64,000 bases of DNA from Tubiluchus corallicola (GCA_030141605.1 JAQGDQ010000009.1:217001-281000), one strand, 5' to 3'; shown: positions 45,483 to 58,110, counted from the first letter of the stretch. Numbers and translations are program-made. The notes: generated from the letters alone by a model not told the origin.

Positions 45483-46570
45483 CGTCGTTTTTTACTTTTT
45501 TTATCAGTTTTTGCTTAGTTATTCGTCTGTTCCCTTGCTCCATTAATCTGTCACTTGACCACCTGTTGACCGATCCACTGGACCACTAGTTACTCAATTA
45601 GTTTAGCGTTTAATTAGTCAGTTGATTGCTTGCTCCATTCGTTAGTGTTTTTTCAGATGGCCAATTCGTTTGGTTTGTTAGTTTATTAGTTAGCAATTAG
45701 TCAGTCACTCAGTTAATCAGCCATCCCTTTCTCGGAGACATGATATTCTCTGAAACTGCAACAGTATCTTGAGCAAGGCTAACACTACCAACTTCTACTC
45801 ACTAATTACTGCAAAATACCAGCGACCATTCCCATTACTAGACCCCACACGTTACCCTCATATGAAGGTAAGTAAGTACATGCAGTTCTTTATAAGTTAT
45901 CTATGGTAGGCAGCAAATTACGCAGACTTTAGGCCAAGTTTTAGGAGATTATGTCTTGCCTTAATCTTCTCATCATAATTAACCAAAATGGCCAGCAAAA
46001 AGCAAATTATAACGTCATGGCTGTGCACCCCGTTGATCTATAATGAAACTTAATAGTCGGACGGTATTAACGGTACATTTTAGAACTGGGTCACAGAGAA
46101 AGTTGTGGATGTTCAGGTAGGTGATGCTCAGTTTCACTTTCATTAATGTGCAGGTCGAGAGGAGGATCGAGTGAATCAAACAGGTGCAATTTTTCTCGTG
46201 CTAGGTAATTAATTAAGCAGGTTTGTTATGGTTTTTCTTGTAAAACAGGTTTTTGTTTCTCTTTTCTTTGTTTCTAGCGGATTCGCTCGTTTGTTCACCT
46301 ATTCACTCACTCATTTATTCCTTTATTTGTTTCATCTTTTATTTGTTTCATTCATTCATCCACTCATTCATTTATTCATACGTTCATTTATTCATTCACT
46401 GTATTCACAGCCCTATTTGGTTGTGTCAACTTATGTTTTCAAAGCCTAAAAAGTAGGCCTATTACGTGATTATGAGTTTCAAAGGCCCAAGCAAGCCTGA
46501 GTTTGTACTATTAGCCACATTTGCACAGTAATGGAAATAACGCAATTTTTTACATGTCCAAGGGAAAAAA
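45483..46570. other. degenerate simple sequence and non-coding DNA
   Basis: 45540-45725 is rich in CCACTGG, TTAGTT and AGTCAGT words. 46285-46410 is a degenerate (ATTC)n stretch. A TAGGCCTA octamer is at 46454-46461. Frames here are repeat by-products. Confidence 0.5.
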
Positions 46571-46787
46571 TTCTATTTCTATTCTATTCTATTCTATTCT
46601 ATTCTATTCTATTCTATTCTATTCTATTCTATTCTATTCTATTCTATTCTATTCCATTCTATTCCATTCTATTCCATTCTATTCCATTCTATTCCATTCC
46701 ATTCCATTCCATTCCATTCTATTCTTTCTATTCTATTCTATTCTATTCTATTCTATTCTATTCTATTCTATTCTATTCTATTCTATT
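46571..46787. repeat. (TTCTA)n pentanucleotide array with (TTCCA) variant block
   Basis: About 43 pentamers. A central block at 46650-46718 alternates or replaces TTCTA with TTCCA, giving a higher-order pattern flanked by pure TTCTA. Overlapping frames are repeat-encoded. Confidence 0.95.
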
Positions 46788-47574
46788 TAATTGGACCAAA
46801 AAGTAACATAAAATTGTAAATCGCGCTTATCTTAATTTTAGTTTTTTCAACACTTGTTGCCACTCTAGTTACTCATAAACGATTTGTTGTCATTTAGGCA
46901 GCAACAATTTATTATTTATGCGTTTATTCTAATAAACTGTCTCTTATTGTATAAATTAGTTCAATTTCATCAGGTTTATTTTCAAACATCGAACTATAGT
47001 TTTGGGATATAATTTATTTCATATTATTGAGATTTATGGCATTCTACATACCTATGCATTAGTTTTAATTATATTAAGCTATCCAGGCGTAGCATAATGT
47101 TATTGTATTCTAAAAATGTGAACGATCGAATTCGCAATATGCACCCCTGTCTAATTAGTAACTACAGTAATTGAACGTACTCTCATGCAGCTTTTAAATC
47201 ACAGAATACAAATTAAAGCTAATCTAACATCGACCGAAATGGCTCTATCTAGCTCTGAACCTTGTTATCCATGCAGTTGCTCTAATCACCGGCCATTATC
47301 ATTCCGCTGTGTTTCCAAACGATTTCTAATTAATTACGATTCAAAGTGTTCAGAAAAAAATCGTTCTTCTCTACCTTGTCAAAAACAAAGCGTCTTATTC
47401 CATGAAAGATGATAGGTTTTGATAGCAGAGTCAACAAAAAGCTTTGCGGTTGTCAGAAAAATTGGAAATAGCGGAAAAACAAATAATGGCTTTTATGAGC
47501 GCCAATTGCCATTCTGTTTCGTAAACGAGCTGCAAGAGTTACATCGATTAGGCAAAGAAAATAAAATATTTTAA
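46788..47574. other. non-coding, no gene recognised
   Basis: A 75-codon frame at 47185-47412 is Ser/Cys-rich but lacks supporting features. Confidence 0.4.
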
Positions 47575-48080
47575 CGTTTAAAATTGGGAGGAGTAGGAAT
47601 TTTGATGTATGTCCCAAAGAACTTTCCATACAAAGTTTTTTTACTTAGCATTGCACCTACCTGTTTGAAAGATTTATGTAACTGGGAAAAGAAAATTCTT
47701 GGTAATTTGAAAAGGTTCGCATTACCTGGTAGAATGGCACTGTATCACCATCCCAGTCTGCAACACCACCGATTCACCAAAAAAATTATTGATCTAATTT
47801 ACACTATAAAATTATTTGAACTCGTGTACTTAATTAGTGATGTATGCGCTATGAATGCTTTGACTGTTTTTTCCAACTTTGTCTAAACTTATTTTAAATG
47901 GCCTACCATTAAAATGTCTGCACCTAATGATCATCGCCGGAGTTTAAATTTACAAGTTTTATACAACGTTACTGCTAACGTAAGCAGTGTATGAAATAAG
48001 ACAGTATGTTAGAGACATAAAATTTTAAAACGTATTTTTTACGCTTTATCTATGAAGAGTGGTTCTTGTGCTTTAAGCTG
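47575..48080 (+). repeat. dispersed repeat family A, copy 2
   Basis: Best-preserved copy along with 52215-52695. Shared words include AACTTTCCATA, 'CTGTTTGAAAGA', 'AATTTGAAAAGGTTCGCA', 'TATCACCATCCCAGT', 'CCTACCATTAAAATGTCTGC' and 'GGAGTTTAAATTTACAA'. The 100-codon frame in this copy is not conserved in the others, which argues against coding. Confidence 0.75.
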
Positions 48081-48179
48081 TAAACGAGAAGTCATAGTAA
48101 TGCTAATATGGTATCAGGTACCAATCAGATATTAATTGCATTAATCCTTAGCAAAAAACAATGTAAGAACTTGAAATTG

Positions 48180-49060
48180 CGTTACATATACAACTAGTTG
48201 ACAATGTTTCTGACGTGGTAAGAAACAGAAAATTTTGCAAACAATTGTTACAGAATTGCGCCCTGAAAAGACGCCAGCTTTTTGTTTGAAAGATCTAATT
48301 TTTGTTTTATCGAGTTCGCGTTGTTTCATTACATAAGAAACTACATTTCACAAAAAAATCGTAACTTGTAACTTTTTTAACCTCAACTCATGAGTCAATA
48401 GTCAACCAATCTTGGCTCAACTTATACCAGGTACTTTGTCTCTCTGAGACCTTTCATTTGATGTACTACAAGCTAATTTCGACTGACTCGCGAATGCATT
48501 TGTCCCTTCGACAATACAGTGCCCTTACTGAGCCCCCTAGTGGGGCCCCAGCTAAACCATTCTCGTTGTAACATATACCATTAGATTCGCCTCGTTGAGG
48601 TCTTTCATTTGATATGATACGAGGTACCATTGATCGACACTCGATGCCTTTCTGTTCCCGACACCATTTTTCGATTTTTGCCCCCTAGCGGAAAACTTTC
48701 CTACACGCGCATGTCACATAATTAGTGGGACACACCTAGCGAAAATTGTGGCTCTAGCTCTAAATCCTATAGGAGCAGATGGAGCCTAAAGAAAAATAGG
48801 CTCCTTGACCTTTGACGCCGCATTCTCGGCTCACATATAAACATAGTTCCGTGAGAGTGTACCCTGTGAGTTTTGTGTCCCTAGCCCGCATTATCTAAAA
48901 GGTCACCAAATTGGGTCCCCGATTTTGAATTTTGGCCCCTCTCTTGAATATTTAGAGCTCGCCAACATTTTAAAATCTATCTACCCCACAGTATTCAAAT
49001 GGAAAAAAAACTGAAGGCCCTAGAAGAACTCGACCGCCCACTGCCCTTCACCCTTGACCG
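48180..49060 (+). repeat. dispersed repeat family C, copy 3
   Basis: Uninterrupted copy starting ACTAGTTGACAATGTTTCTG, with the 'GCCCCCTAGCGGAAAACTTT' and 'CACATATAAACATAGTTCC' blocks. Internally it holds a partial direct duplication of the 'CAACCAATCT...TTTCATTTGATATG' segment (about 48395-48480 and 48555-48620), also seen in copy 2. Confidence 0.7.
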
Positions 49061-49289
49061 CAGGTCAGAGATCAAAACACCGCTGTTCTTCTGGAGAAAA
49101 CATAAATAACTGACGAAAACCAAGAATATTTTGCAACTTAATACTATCGTTGCCGAACAAAGCTTTTCATATTCCGAATCTGCGCCATTGAAAAGCGGCT
49201 CTCCATATTTGTGCAACAGTACACTGTCGCGCAAAGGTTTTATTGTTCAGACGATGAAACGGTGAATCCACGTTGCAGCTGCCAGCGAT

Positions 49290-49720
49290 TTAAAGGAAAG
49301 GTCAAGCCTTTCGGAAGTTAGGCTTGCTTCAGTGTTTGCGAAAATGTTAGAAAGATTTAGCAATAAAAGTATAATAAGGGCTTCGCGTAATCAGTAAAAT
49401 CACTTTTAAAATCGCGATCATTTGAGCACTCATTCCTCCACCAATGACGTCATCGACCGAAGAAAAGCAACGCAATGTCAATTTCCTTAATGATAAGCTT
49501 TTGCAAATTTTGTAGCTCTATAGCTAATTTTGTGATATTCTTGCATGAACAATAGGTAAGCAGCAAAAGTTTCAATTACTTCAAGCAGCGCGCACTTATG
49601 GAAAGCCATGATGTGCTTACAAAATAATCATGAAGTCGATAATTACGTCATAATTACGTCAGTTATGTCATAATTTTTAAGCGAATGGCGGCTGCCATTT
49701 TGTGCCTGATTACATACAGC
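49290..49720 (+). repeat. dispersed repeat family E, plus-strand copy
   Basis: Matches the reverse complement of 30005-30540, best over AGCTAATTTTGTGATATTC, TTGCATGAACAATAGGTAAG and the flanking TTGCAAA region. Direct repeats of AATTACGTCATAATTACGTC lie at 49640-49660. Confidence 0.55.
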
Positions 49721-49959
49721 GCTAGTAAAAATTAAATTTGCAAATTTCTTCGTTGTATTTCCTAAGTTTAAGTGATAGCAGTAAAATAACATGCAACATG
49801 CAAAGTGACTAGTCGTTTCCATTAACTAAACATCCGATTGCGAGTATGAACTTCTTACATGTAACAAGTGACATTAAATTGGGACATCTACGCCATTAAT
49901 ATTAATGAATACTATTTAAGGGAACCTAAAAGAAACTTTACGGAAGAAGGGAGCCGCTG

Positions 49960-50600
49960 TTATTATGTTACTACAAGGTGTTAAAGAAAACCGGACCCTA
50001 TCGAAAACTAGAGCTTTAAACAATCTACCCTATAAAACACAGAAATGCAATACTAATCTTTCAAAAATGACTTACGTGAAATAATTATTACCACAGAATG
50101 GTAATTACGTTTGCGTGGGTAGTTTTTTGCTGTTACATACATTTTGCCATTCGCTAGTTAGATGAGCACTAGCACCTGCATCTCGTAAACGTGCTGAACA
50201 AAAAACAGCTGCTGTATTTGTCAGTTCAGAGGTGTTTAGTTGTGACGTAGTGCGCACGTTCGAGAAATTTAAAATTTTGAATTTTTAACTTAAAATTTGT
50301 CGAGTTTTTTGCATATCACAGTGACTGATATACAGTAGCACTGTGCTTCAATTTTCGCTTTTGCAAACAAGTGCAACACGCTGATGGAGTATTTGTGCTG
50401 CTGAAAATTATGTTCAGTTATGACGTCGTCACTAACTGTGCTCGCAGGCCACTAATTAAAATTTTAATCCATTTCTTAATTATCAGAAACACTTTAGCAT
50501 TAAATTAGGTCTTGATATGTAAGTATTTTTACCGTACTTCAAAATGGGTAAAAATATTAAAAATCATACTTTTTTCCTTTAAAAATCGAAACACTACCTA
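49960..50600 (+). repeat. dispersed repeat family B, copy 3
   Basis: Aligned along its length with 37020-37575 and 58585-59130. This copy keeps 'GACGTCGTCACTAAC' and 'ATTATCAGAAACxCTTTxGCATTA' at its 3' side, shared with the copy at 58585. Confidence 0.7.
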
Positions 50601-51024
50601 GACGAACACTATAGATTGACCTTTTTAACGATTGCGAACTCAGCTTCCTGAAAACTCGGTGGCGCCCCCAACCTTGACTTTAGAACTAACAAACATTAGT
50701 AAACACGCATGCCTGTCCATGTTGTGTCAGTCTCACAATCTAGATTTTATCTTTCCCCGTTTTTTGTGTGCTTGTTTGTTTTTTACTCTGGCACTTATTC
50801 ATTCATTTGCTCGTGCATTTATTTGTTTTGCTCATTTGCTCGTCTGTTTATTTACCTGCTAGCTAGCTTACTTAAAACTAGGCTGCACAATTTGTTCGCT
50901 TAATTGATTGCAGTCTTATGTGCTTGTTCGCTGGTATATGGTTGATTGTCGCTTACTTGTTTGCTTAAAATTCCTTTACGTACCGTCCTTACACATTCTG
51001 TTTGTCACACATTCATTTATTTTT

Positions 51025-51590
51025 TAATTCTTTATTTCATTCATTCATTCATTCATTCATTCATTCATTCATTCATTCATTCATTCATTCATTCATTCAT
51101 TCATTCATTCATTCATTCATTCAATTCATTCATTCATTCATTCATTCAGTCATTTATTTATTTATTCGTTCGTTCGTTCGTTCGTTCGTTCATTCATTCA
51201 TTCATTCATTTATCTAATCAATCAATCAGTAATTCATTCATTCATCAACTCATTCATTTATTTATTTATCCATTCATTCATTCATTCATTCATTCATTCA
51301 TTCATTCATTCATCCATCCATTCGTTTATTTACTCACTCATTCGTTCATTCATTTATTTACTGGTACGTTTATTCTTTCATTCATTCACTTATTCACTCA
51401 CTCACTCACTCATTCCATTATTCATTCATTCATCCATCCATCCATTCGTTTATTCACTCACTCATTCGTTCATTCGTTTATTTACTGGTTCGTTCACTCA
51501 TTTATTCATTTTTATTCAATTCATTCATTCACTCATTCGTTTATTCATTCATTTATTCATTAAGTCATTCAGTCAGGCAGTCAGTCAGTC
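51025..51590. repeat. (ATTC)n tetranucleotide array
   Basis: Over 500 bases of ATTC with (CGTT), (ATTT), (ACTC) and (ATCC) variant blocks. Two similar sub-blocks (about 51300-51370 and 51430-51490, each with ATCCATCC, TTCGTTTATT, ACTGGT) show local segmental duplication. The 205-codon frame across it is repeat-encoded. Confidence 0.95.
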
Positions 51591-52214
51591 GTTTATTCAC
51601 TTTGCACTCACTTGTTACTGTTAGCGTGCATGTAACAGCTTACATGCAAGTCTAGTAAACCAATGATTGAATTAATTGATCTATGGACAAATGGCTACAG
51701 AACTACTATTGTCTGTATTGGGGGCATTGATATACAATTTGTTACGGTTGTTAGATACCATGAAAAACGAAATTACTTTTATTACACGGAGTTCATCTGC
51801 AGTGTGTATAGGTGACTATGAAATACCGTGTATTCCATGTAGTATGAATAAAATCTATAAATATTTTCAAACTATAGACTACAATACGTTATTATTTGTT
51901 AAATCGGTTGTTTATGCCGTTTTGCACGAAAAGTTCAAGCTACCCTATTTATATCAAATTAAATAATGAAATTTGAAGTAAAAATTGTTTTTTGACGTAG
52001 GTCGATGTGGCTTGATAAATAGGTCACCGCAAGATTAAATAAGTAAGCAATAACAATAATTATAGTTAAAATTGTTAAAAGTTGCATTGATAAAGCCACC
52101 TAAAATTGCAAGAGTTTTGCACGAAAGGTGGCTAATTTGCCGAAGCTGGATTAAAGTAGGTAACTTCACTTTCAACAGTGAAACTAAAAGACAGGGAGAC
52201 AAACTTTGTTTAAG
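51591..52214. other. non-coding, no gene recognised
   Basis: A 96-codon frame at 51676-51966 has a hydrophobic stretch and several Cys, but no start context, splice signals or domain. Coding status is unproven. Confidence 0.35.
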
Positions 52215-52695
52215 TCAGAAGAAAAGGGAATTTTAGTTTAAGTATATTCAAAATAACTTTCCATAAAAAGTTACATTACTCAGTGCTACGCTTATCTGTT
52301 TGAAAGACTTTTGTAACTAAAAAAGAAAAATCTTTATAATTTGAAAAGGTTCGCACTAGCTGGTAAAATGGCGCTGTATCACCATCCCAGTGTGCACCAC
52401 CGATTTACCAAAAAACACGTTACTGACACTATAAAGCACTTTGAACTTTTGCTTAATTAGTGATGCATGCGCTACGAATGCTCAGACTATTTTTTCACAC
52501 TTAATGCAATGTTACCTAAAGTTATTTCAAGTGACCTACCATTAAAATGTCTGCGCCTAACGATCATCGCAGGAGTTTAAATTTACAATTTTTTACAATT
52601 TCGCTACTGCTGACGTAAGCCGTGTACGCAATGTAATTAATATAAAATTTCAAGATGACTTTTTAAACTGTGTTTACGAAGAGTGATTTCTTGTG
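52215..52695 (+). repeat. dispersed repeat family A, copy 3
   Basis: Close match to 47575-48080, including TTTGAAAAGGTTCGCACTA, CACCATCCCAGT and GTCTGCGCCTAACGATCATC. Confidence 0.75.
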
Positions 52696-54660
52696 CTTTT
52701 AAAATAAGATCTGGAAAGATATTTTTATGATGGGCTATGATATGGCGTTTTAGTTCAACAACAAAATTAAATAACTTCAGTTGATTAATTTACCATTTCA
52801 TTACTAATGTACTAATTAAATTGATTAATATCAGTTGACGCATTTAATTTTAGCACCTGTTTATATGAGGTTTGTTGCTGCTTTCCAAACGTACACAAAT
52901 AACGATTTTATAAATGAAATTGTACTATTTAGAGCGTTTACATGAAAAACATCGACTGAAAAAGCATAAAAAAAAACAGGAAAAAGAAAGAAAATGAAAA
53001 AATCATGAAGGGGGAAATATGCAAGTTCAAGCGTGAAAGTTGTGGTCAGAAAAGTTTGAGGTAAGAAAGGGATGTAAGATAAAAAAGAAAAAGAGAAAGA
53101 GAAAAGAAAAAAGAGAAGCGAAAAGGGAACAAGAAAGGAAAGATTAAACGAAGTAGAGAAAATAAATACAAGCAAAGAAGAAGGAAGGAAAGGATAGAAT
53201 GAGCGTACATACCTGTATTTTGTTTGAGTTGCACAAAAACGTTTGTTAATATTTATTATTTATAGAGAACAAATAAAATGGCTTGGTTCTCCTCACAAGG
53301 CTGCTTGCTTGCCATCTGCATTATGGTGAGAATTCTATTTTTTTTATTTACCACAATTAATTAGATTCCCAAAGCAATTTGTTCAGAAAAATGTTTGTTT
53401 GGTTGTGAGAATTATTATGTACAATTGTATGATATTTTTATTCTGCATAAAATTATTATTATTTGGGTTTTTTAAATGCACTGGTTCATATTTTGTGAAT
53501 TTTTTTATCATTTTGCACAAACGTTTTATTTTTCAAATTGACTATAAGTCGTTTGGACATGAAGTTCCATTAAAAAGATTCCAAACATGTGGTTTCAGCA
53601 TTAAAATGTCTAATCCAAGCAACCCTGGATTGACCGTTAAGCAAAGTGAGCACGTGTTTAGGACCTCAGGGCAGAGTTTCTTTTTCAAATCGAATAAATA
53701 CCCAAAAGTTTTGTATATGAAATATGTGGTGATTTCTGTGTTTGTTTACCATATGACAGTACTGATGGACATCGAGATTCTTGCTACCGAACAACCTGAC
53801 CTGCTCCCTGCCTATATGATGACATTGATTTATTGATTATATTTTGTCATAATATATTTCAAGTACAGCAATACTTTTTTTCGTTTTTTTTTCTGAATTA
53901 CACCTATATGGGGGGTACCATAAATGTTTCGGTGTTTAAGGCCTCTTAGGGTCTTAGTCGGTCCCTGAATTTGAGTCCAGTTTATTATAGGCTTGTAATT
54001 TATTATATTATAGGTTTTCCTGGCCGGTAGAGGCTAAAGCCATGTAATCGTTTTAGTTATAGGTGCTGTGCGTCAAAAATTAGCAAAGTTTGAAATGCTG
54101 AGAAATTCTTTTTTGTTCACAAAAACTTAACTAACCATTAACTAAAACACAAAAAACATGTGAAATGACGTTTACACTGTGTATTGTGAACGTAAGCGTT
54201 GTCGGGTCAATATGTTCTATAAATTTCACCACATTCAGCTAATGAACGTTTTAGTTTTAAAAGAAAAAGGTAAAGCTCGAGAGTTTGTGCGCTACACGGC
54301 AGATAATTAATTAATTAAATAGGAAAGCATTGAGCCTCAATGCTGCTATATGTAATATGCTGCAACATAGCATGCAGTGAAACATAGTGGTACATAACTT
54401 TTACCGAGGAGGGGTAAAGAAGCAACGATTTGGCAACGAGTAATGTTATAAAGCATTTTAAAACAGTTGCACATCTATCGTACAGTCAAAATTTAGTGCT
54501 TGAGCCTCAGGTGTCTTGCACAGCCTGCACTCTTGAGAGATATGATCGGAGAACGACTGGCAAAACTCAAGATCCGCCAACACACTTGCAGATGTCTCAA
54601 AAAGTTTGTTTCTTAAATATTGATGAATGGAATGTTGTTAGATCATCTAAGCTACTACTT
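52696..54660. other. non-coding with an unassigned 145-codon frame
   Basis: 52970-53200 is purine-rich (AAAGAAAAAGAG-type), and minus-strand Phe-rich frames there are composition artefacts. The plus-strand frame 53399-53836 has a hydrophobic start and a protein-like later part (KMSNPSNPGLTVKQSEHVFR), but no homologue or splice context I recognise. It could be an exon or a degraded element. Confidence 0.35.
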
Positions 54661-55052
54661 TGTTCTTCAGGATAACTCTAGTGTGTTTGGCGGGTTGAGA
54701 TCCAGTGAATTTCCATCTCATTCAGTTCAATGGAGAAAACTATTCCCAGAATTTTCAGGTCGCTGCCTTGATCAAGTTCATATCCCGCAAGTTCGCAGGG
54801 CTGTGTGAAACTTCAGAGGCGTTCATACTAAATATTGTGGGCACGATAGATTCGCAATTGTTTCAGCAATCCTTTCATGTAATAAATTATTCTGTACTAT
54901 TACTTGTACCCTCCTAGCATAGGGTTATGTACCATCATGTACTATACTAGCTGGCAGATCAAAACACTGCCGTGGCCGTCACCACTAGGCATGTCGCTGA
55001 CAGTCATAACTTTCCTGATAATTTAAAACTACATTAATATGTAATGTTATAG

Positions 55053-57474
55053 GCGTTGACGTTTAAACTGAGCGAGCAAAGTGCAGAAAGCTTTTCCTTT
55101 GTGGTTGGCGAACCCTATGGTTACCTGCGCGAAGTGTACGGGAATGTGTACAATAAGAAAATGAGGGAGCTCACTCCGCATAATTTTGACAACAATAGAC
55201 GAATAGAACCGGCACATATAAGGTATGAGAAAATATGGAAATTTTGATTTGCCAATTGTTCTCCAAAATCTACATAGACTATGTTAGGAAGAATTACCAC
55301 TTCATAATGTTATCTGTTACTGTGGGTTAATACAATCTCCGTAGTTTCATACTATTGGTAGGTGTCACTGCTGTACCTTCTATTTCGCCCACACTATTGG
55401 ATTTTTATTCTCTTCAACAGAATAAAGATGGGTATTCTCTTCAACAGAATGAAGATAGGTGTTCTCTTCAACAGAATGTAGAATTTTTGTTCTCTTCCAC
55501 AAACTGTTACGCTTGCTTTTCCAAAGTTTGTGATACACCAAAGCGTCCAGTGTTTGGAAAGAACGTATATGTTTTCAATGGGTGATGAGCTAAAGATTTT
55601 GGCAGCAGACGTTGAAAACCAGACGCTGCAAGTTCCTTCTATTTGTGCGTCTGACGTCCAGCGTCCAAGCCTCAATCAACTGTTGATGACTGGCCCTGCA
55701 AATTATTATGCAAATACTGTAAAAAACTAAAACGTTGAAAAATAAATTTGATATCGTCGATTATGTTTTTCTACGAAGAACGTAGAGATTGGATGCGAGA
55801 CGCCAAGTTAACGCTAAACGCTGGAAGCCAAACGCCTGACTGAAGGCTTTGGTGTATCATAAGCTTAATAGCCACGTTTGTACGTCTGCGATTTATCGAA
55901 AAAAAATTACAGCGTGTAAAAAGTGGGAGTTACTGGAGATTTTGCCAGGTCACTGAAACAACTTTCGAAATATAAATAGGAAAATTGCGAAGTTCTGATG
56001 TAAGGGTTGCTAGTAAGGTTAGCTGAGATTCCGTTTGATTCTTTTCCAGGGATGATCCAGATTCCAGGATAATCCCTGCTGAAGAATCAAGAGGAATCAA
56101 TAATAATCAAAAATGGACGTTAATGAGTCTGCTTAGTTCGGCACTGGCTCCAAAGAATGAAAACGTATGGAGAAAGCATAGGGCGGGTGACAAAGGCTGC
56201 ATTAGGTTATGTGGTTCCTATAAAAATTAGTCCCGAGTTGATAAATAAATGGCTTCATTTTTTTAAGGTAAGAGATTGCCTGCTAAAAGCGCATTTATTA
56301 CAAAGTCTGGACACAATTTTTCCATTTTACATTGTTAGTGCTCACTGTCACGCTTAGCAGAATGATTTTTCTGGTAGCATGTACAGAGGAGACTCAGGAG
56401 TTCTGCAATTTTGAATTGTAAAAATTCATTTGTTTATTAAACGTCCAGCATGCTTGTCAGCCCTGGTGCAGAACATAGATAGATTTAAAACTCATCTAAA
56501 CGTTAGATAGCAACTTTGCTTTTGAGTGCTAGACGGCTTGATAGGAGATGGTAACAGTGGTAACATGTGAAAAATGAATTGTTGATTACGATGTTGGCAA
56601 TGTACATTATCTTACAAGATGCTTACAGACTTCATAAGAAGCAATTTTTCAGTTTTCACTTCTTTTACCGTGGTATGAGAAATAAAACTGGCTTGAAAAC
56701 CTTTATCAAATAAACATATCTTCGTCACTTAGTAGTATAACATTTTCGTGTTAGCCTTAGCTTTATCAAACTTTTTTGCGCTGACGCTTATTGATTTTGA
56801 CTAGAATAAATCAAAACGTAGCAAAGGTAATGAATTTCTAATATTTCAGTTCTGGCCACAGGCCTGAAGCTCCTGTTACTGGATATTTGGATTATGAGGT
56901 TTACAGACGATCACATCCAAATTCCATTGATGACAACCGGGAGAGAAGAGGGCCACGCGTTATTTTCTTCAGCAAAGAGAAAGAAGCAGCACCACATATC
57001 CTGCTCGGTCGGCGAGGTGTTCCCACGCTTCGTGATCGAAGTGCTGACATCACTAGCCGAAGTGACGTACCTTTGTCACGTGACTTCCGGCGTCTCGAGA
57101 TTACTCCTTTTGGCTCTGAAGACGTTCCTCCACGCACGGCTCGCTCAGAAGCAGACCTTCTTAAGGGTCTTGAGAAATTTGCAGAATCCATATTTGGGAA
57201 TGACATTACAGATAAGGTCTCAAATACAATCAAAGATGAATTCTCTCATGTAGGCTTTGTGAAACCAACACCCCCGGGGATTTTCAGTACATCGATCGAC
57301 TCGGGGGCAACTCCTAACAGATTCTTGGACCAATCATTTGGATATCGACCAGATTCAATACCTATTACTGTCACAACTGGCTATGAGGCTACAAATCCAC
57401 CAGGCCGTCCTGACCATATCCCAGATTTCCATGTTGCACCCAGTTCACCTACAATATTTGGTTATGGTCGATAA
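55053..57474 (+). CDS. 3' exons of an unidentified gene
   Basis: Exon 55053-55222 has a GTTATAG acceptor and an AAG/GTATGA donor, phase 0 in and phase 2 out. The terminal exon 56850-57474 starts with one base completing the codon (TTTCAG acceptor) and ends with a stop. Between them, 56050-56118 (TTTTCCAG acceptor, weaker GTTAAT donor) keeps the frame and has length 69, so it could be a cassette exon. The terminal exon encodes about 208 residues, hydrophilic, Pro/Arg/Ser-rich, with GPRVIFFSKEKEAAPHILLG, an amphipathic LLKGLEKFAESIFGND helix and a Pro/Gly-rich tail ending FGYGR. The first exon has FSFVVGEPYGYLREVYGNVY. No signal peptide or membrane segment lies in this part. An upstream exon may start near 54670 (TTCTTCAG acceptor). 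A poly(A) signal candidate is at 58416-58421. I do not recognise the family. Confidence 0.6.
55406..55500. repeat. 27-bp tandem repeat, about 3.5 copies
   Basis: The unit TATTCTCTTCAACAGAATAA plus AGATGGG starts at 55406, 55433 and 55460, then a partial copy. It lies in the intron after exon 55053-55222. Confidence 0.85.
55533..55858. mobile_element. dispersed repeat family D (MITE), copy 2
   Basis: Terminal inverted repeats ATACACCAAAGC (left) and GCTTTGGTGTAT (right) are perfect over 12 bases. The interior matches the reverse complement of 25753-26085. It is about 325 bp with no coding frame, intronic in the gene at 55053-57474. Confidence 0.75.
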
Positions 57475-57599
57475 ATGTGCGTGTAATTAACCATGGACCC
57501 CTACATAAATTAACTAAAGTTAAGGCTATGCTAAAATGTTACTATTATGTTATATTTCGTGCTTTCATTCTATAAACTGTCATTTGGGGGGAAGGCAAT

Positions 57600-58110
57600 C
57601 ATAAAAAATATGGCACAATTAAAGAGGAACAAAATGGAACTTTAAAATATATCCTAAGAGCTTTCCGCAAAAAGTTATATTGCTGAGCGTTACACTTTCC
57701 TGTTTGGAAAACTTATGTGACTTATGTAAAAGAAAATTCTTAATAAATTTAAACGTTCGCGCCAACTGGTAAAATGTCACTACAAGCAATCCCAGTGTGC
57801 ACCACTGATTCACCAAAAACACATTATTGATCTTTGTGACAACAAAAGGTAATTTATGCTTTTGTTTAGTTAGTGAATGTGCTACGAATGCTCTGATTAT
57901 TTTTTCAAACCTTACACAATGTTATTTAAACTTGTTTCAAACGACTTACCATTAAAACGAATGTACCTAAAAGGCATCGCGGGAGTTCAGATTTACTAGT
58001 TTTAGGCAGCATTGCTGGTAATACAAGCGTGTGTGCAAAAAAACAGCATGTAAATGACATAAAATTTCAAGACGATTTTATGCTCTATTTACGAATAGTG
58101 TTTTCTTGTG
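57600..58110 (+). repeat. dispersed repeat family A, copy 4
   Basis: Follows the unidentified gene's stop codon by about 125 bases, so it may lie in its 3' UTR. Shares CCTGTTTGGAAAACTTATG, 'GTTCGCGCCAACTGGTAAAATG', 'CCCAGTGTGCACCACTGATT' and 'ACTTACCATTAAAA' with the other copies. Confidence 0.7.

Noticed and set aside
46521-46806. Two overlapping ~90-codon frames rich in Phe-Tyr-Ser-Ile-Leu
   Set aside because: Translation of the TTCTA pentanucleotide array.
47584-47886. 100-codon frame in family A copy 2
   Set aside because: The frame is not kept in the other three copies, so it is a chance opening in a repeat.
50946-51563. 205-codon frame of Ser-Phe-Ile-His repeats
   Set aside because: Translation of the ATTC tetranucleotide array.
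54705-54917. Frame containing IQFNGENYSQNFQVAALIK, reminiscent of the start of a Copia-type retroelement capsid gene
   Set aside because: Only about ten residues resemble the motif, no following domain is seen, and a competing frame fits an upstream exon of the gene at 55053. Too weak to call.
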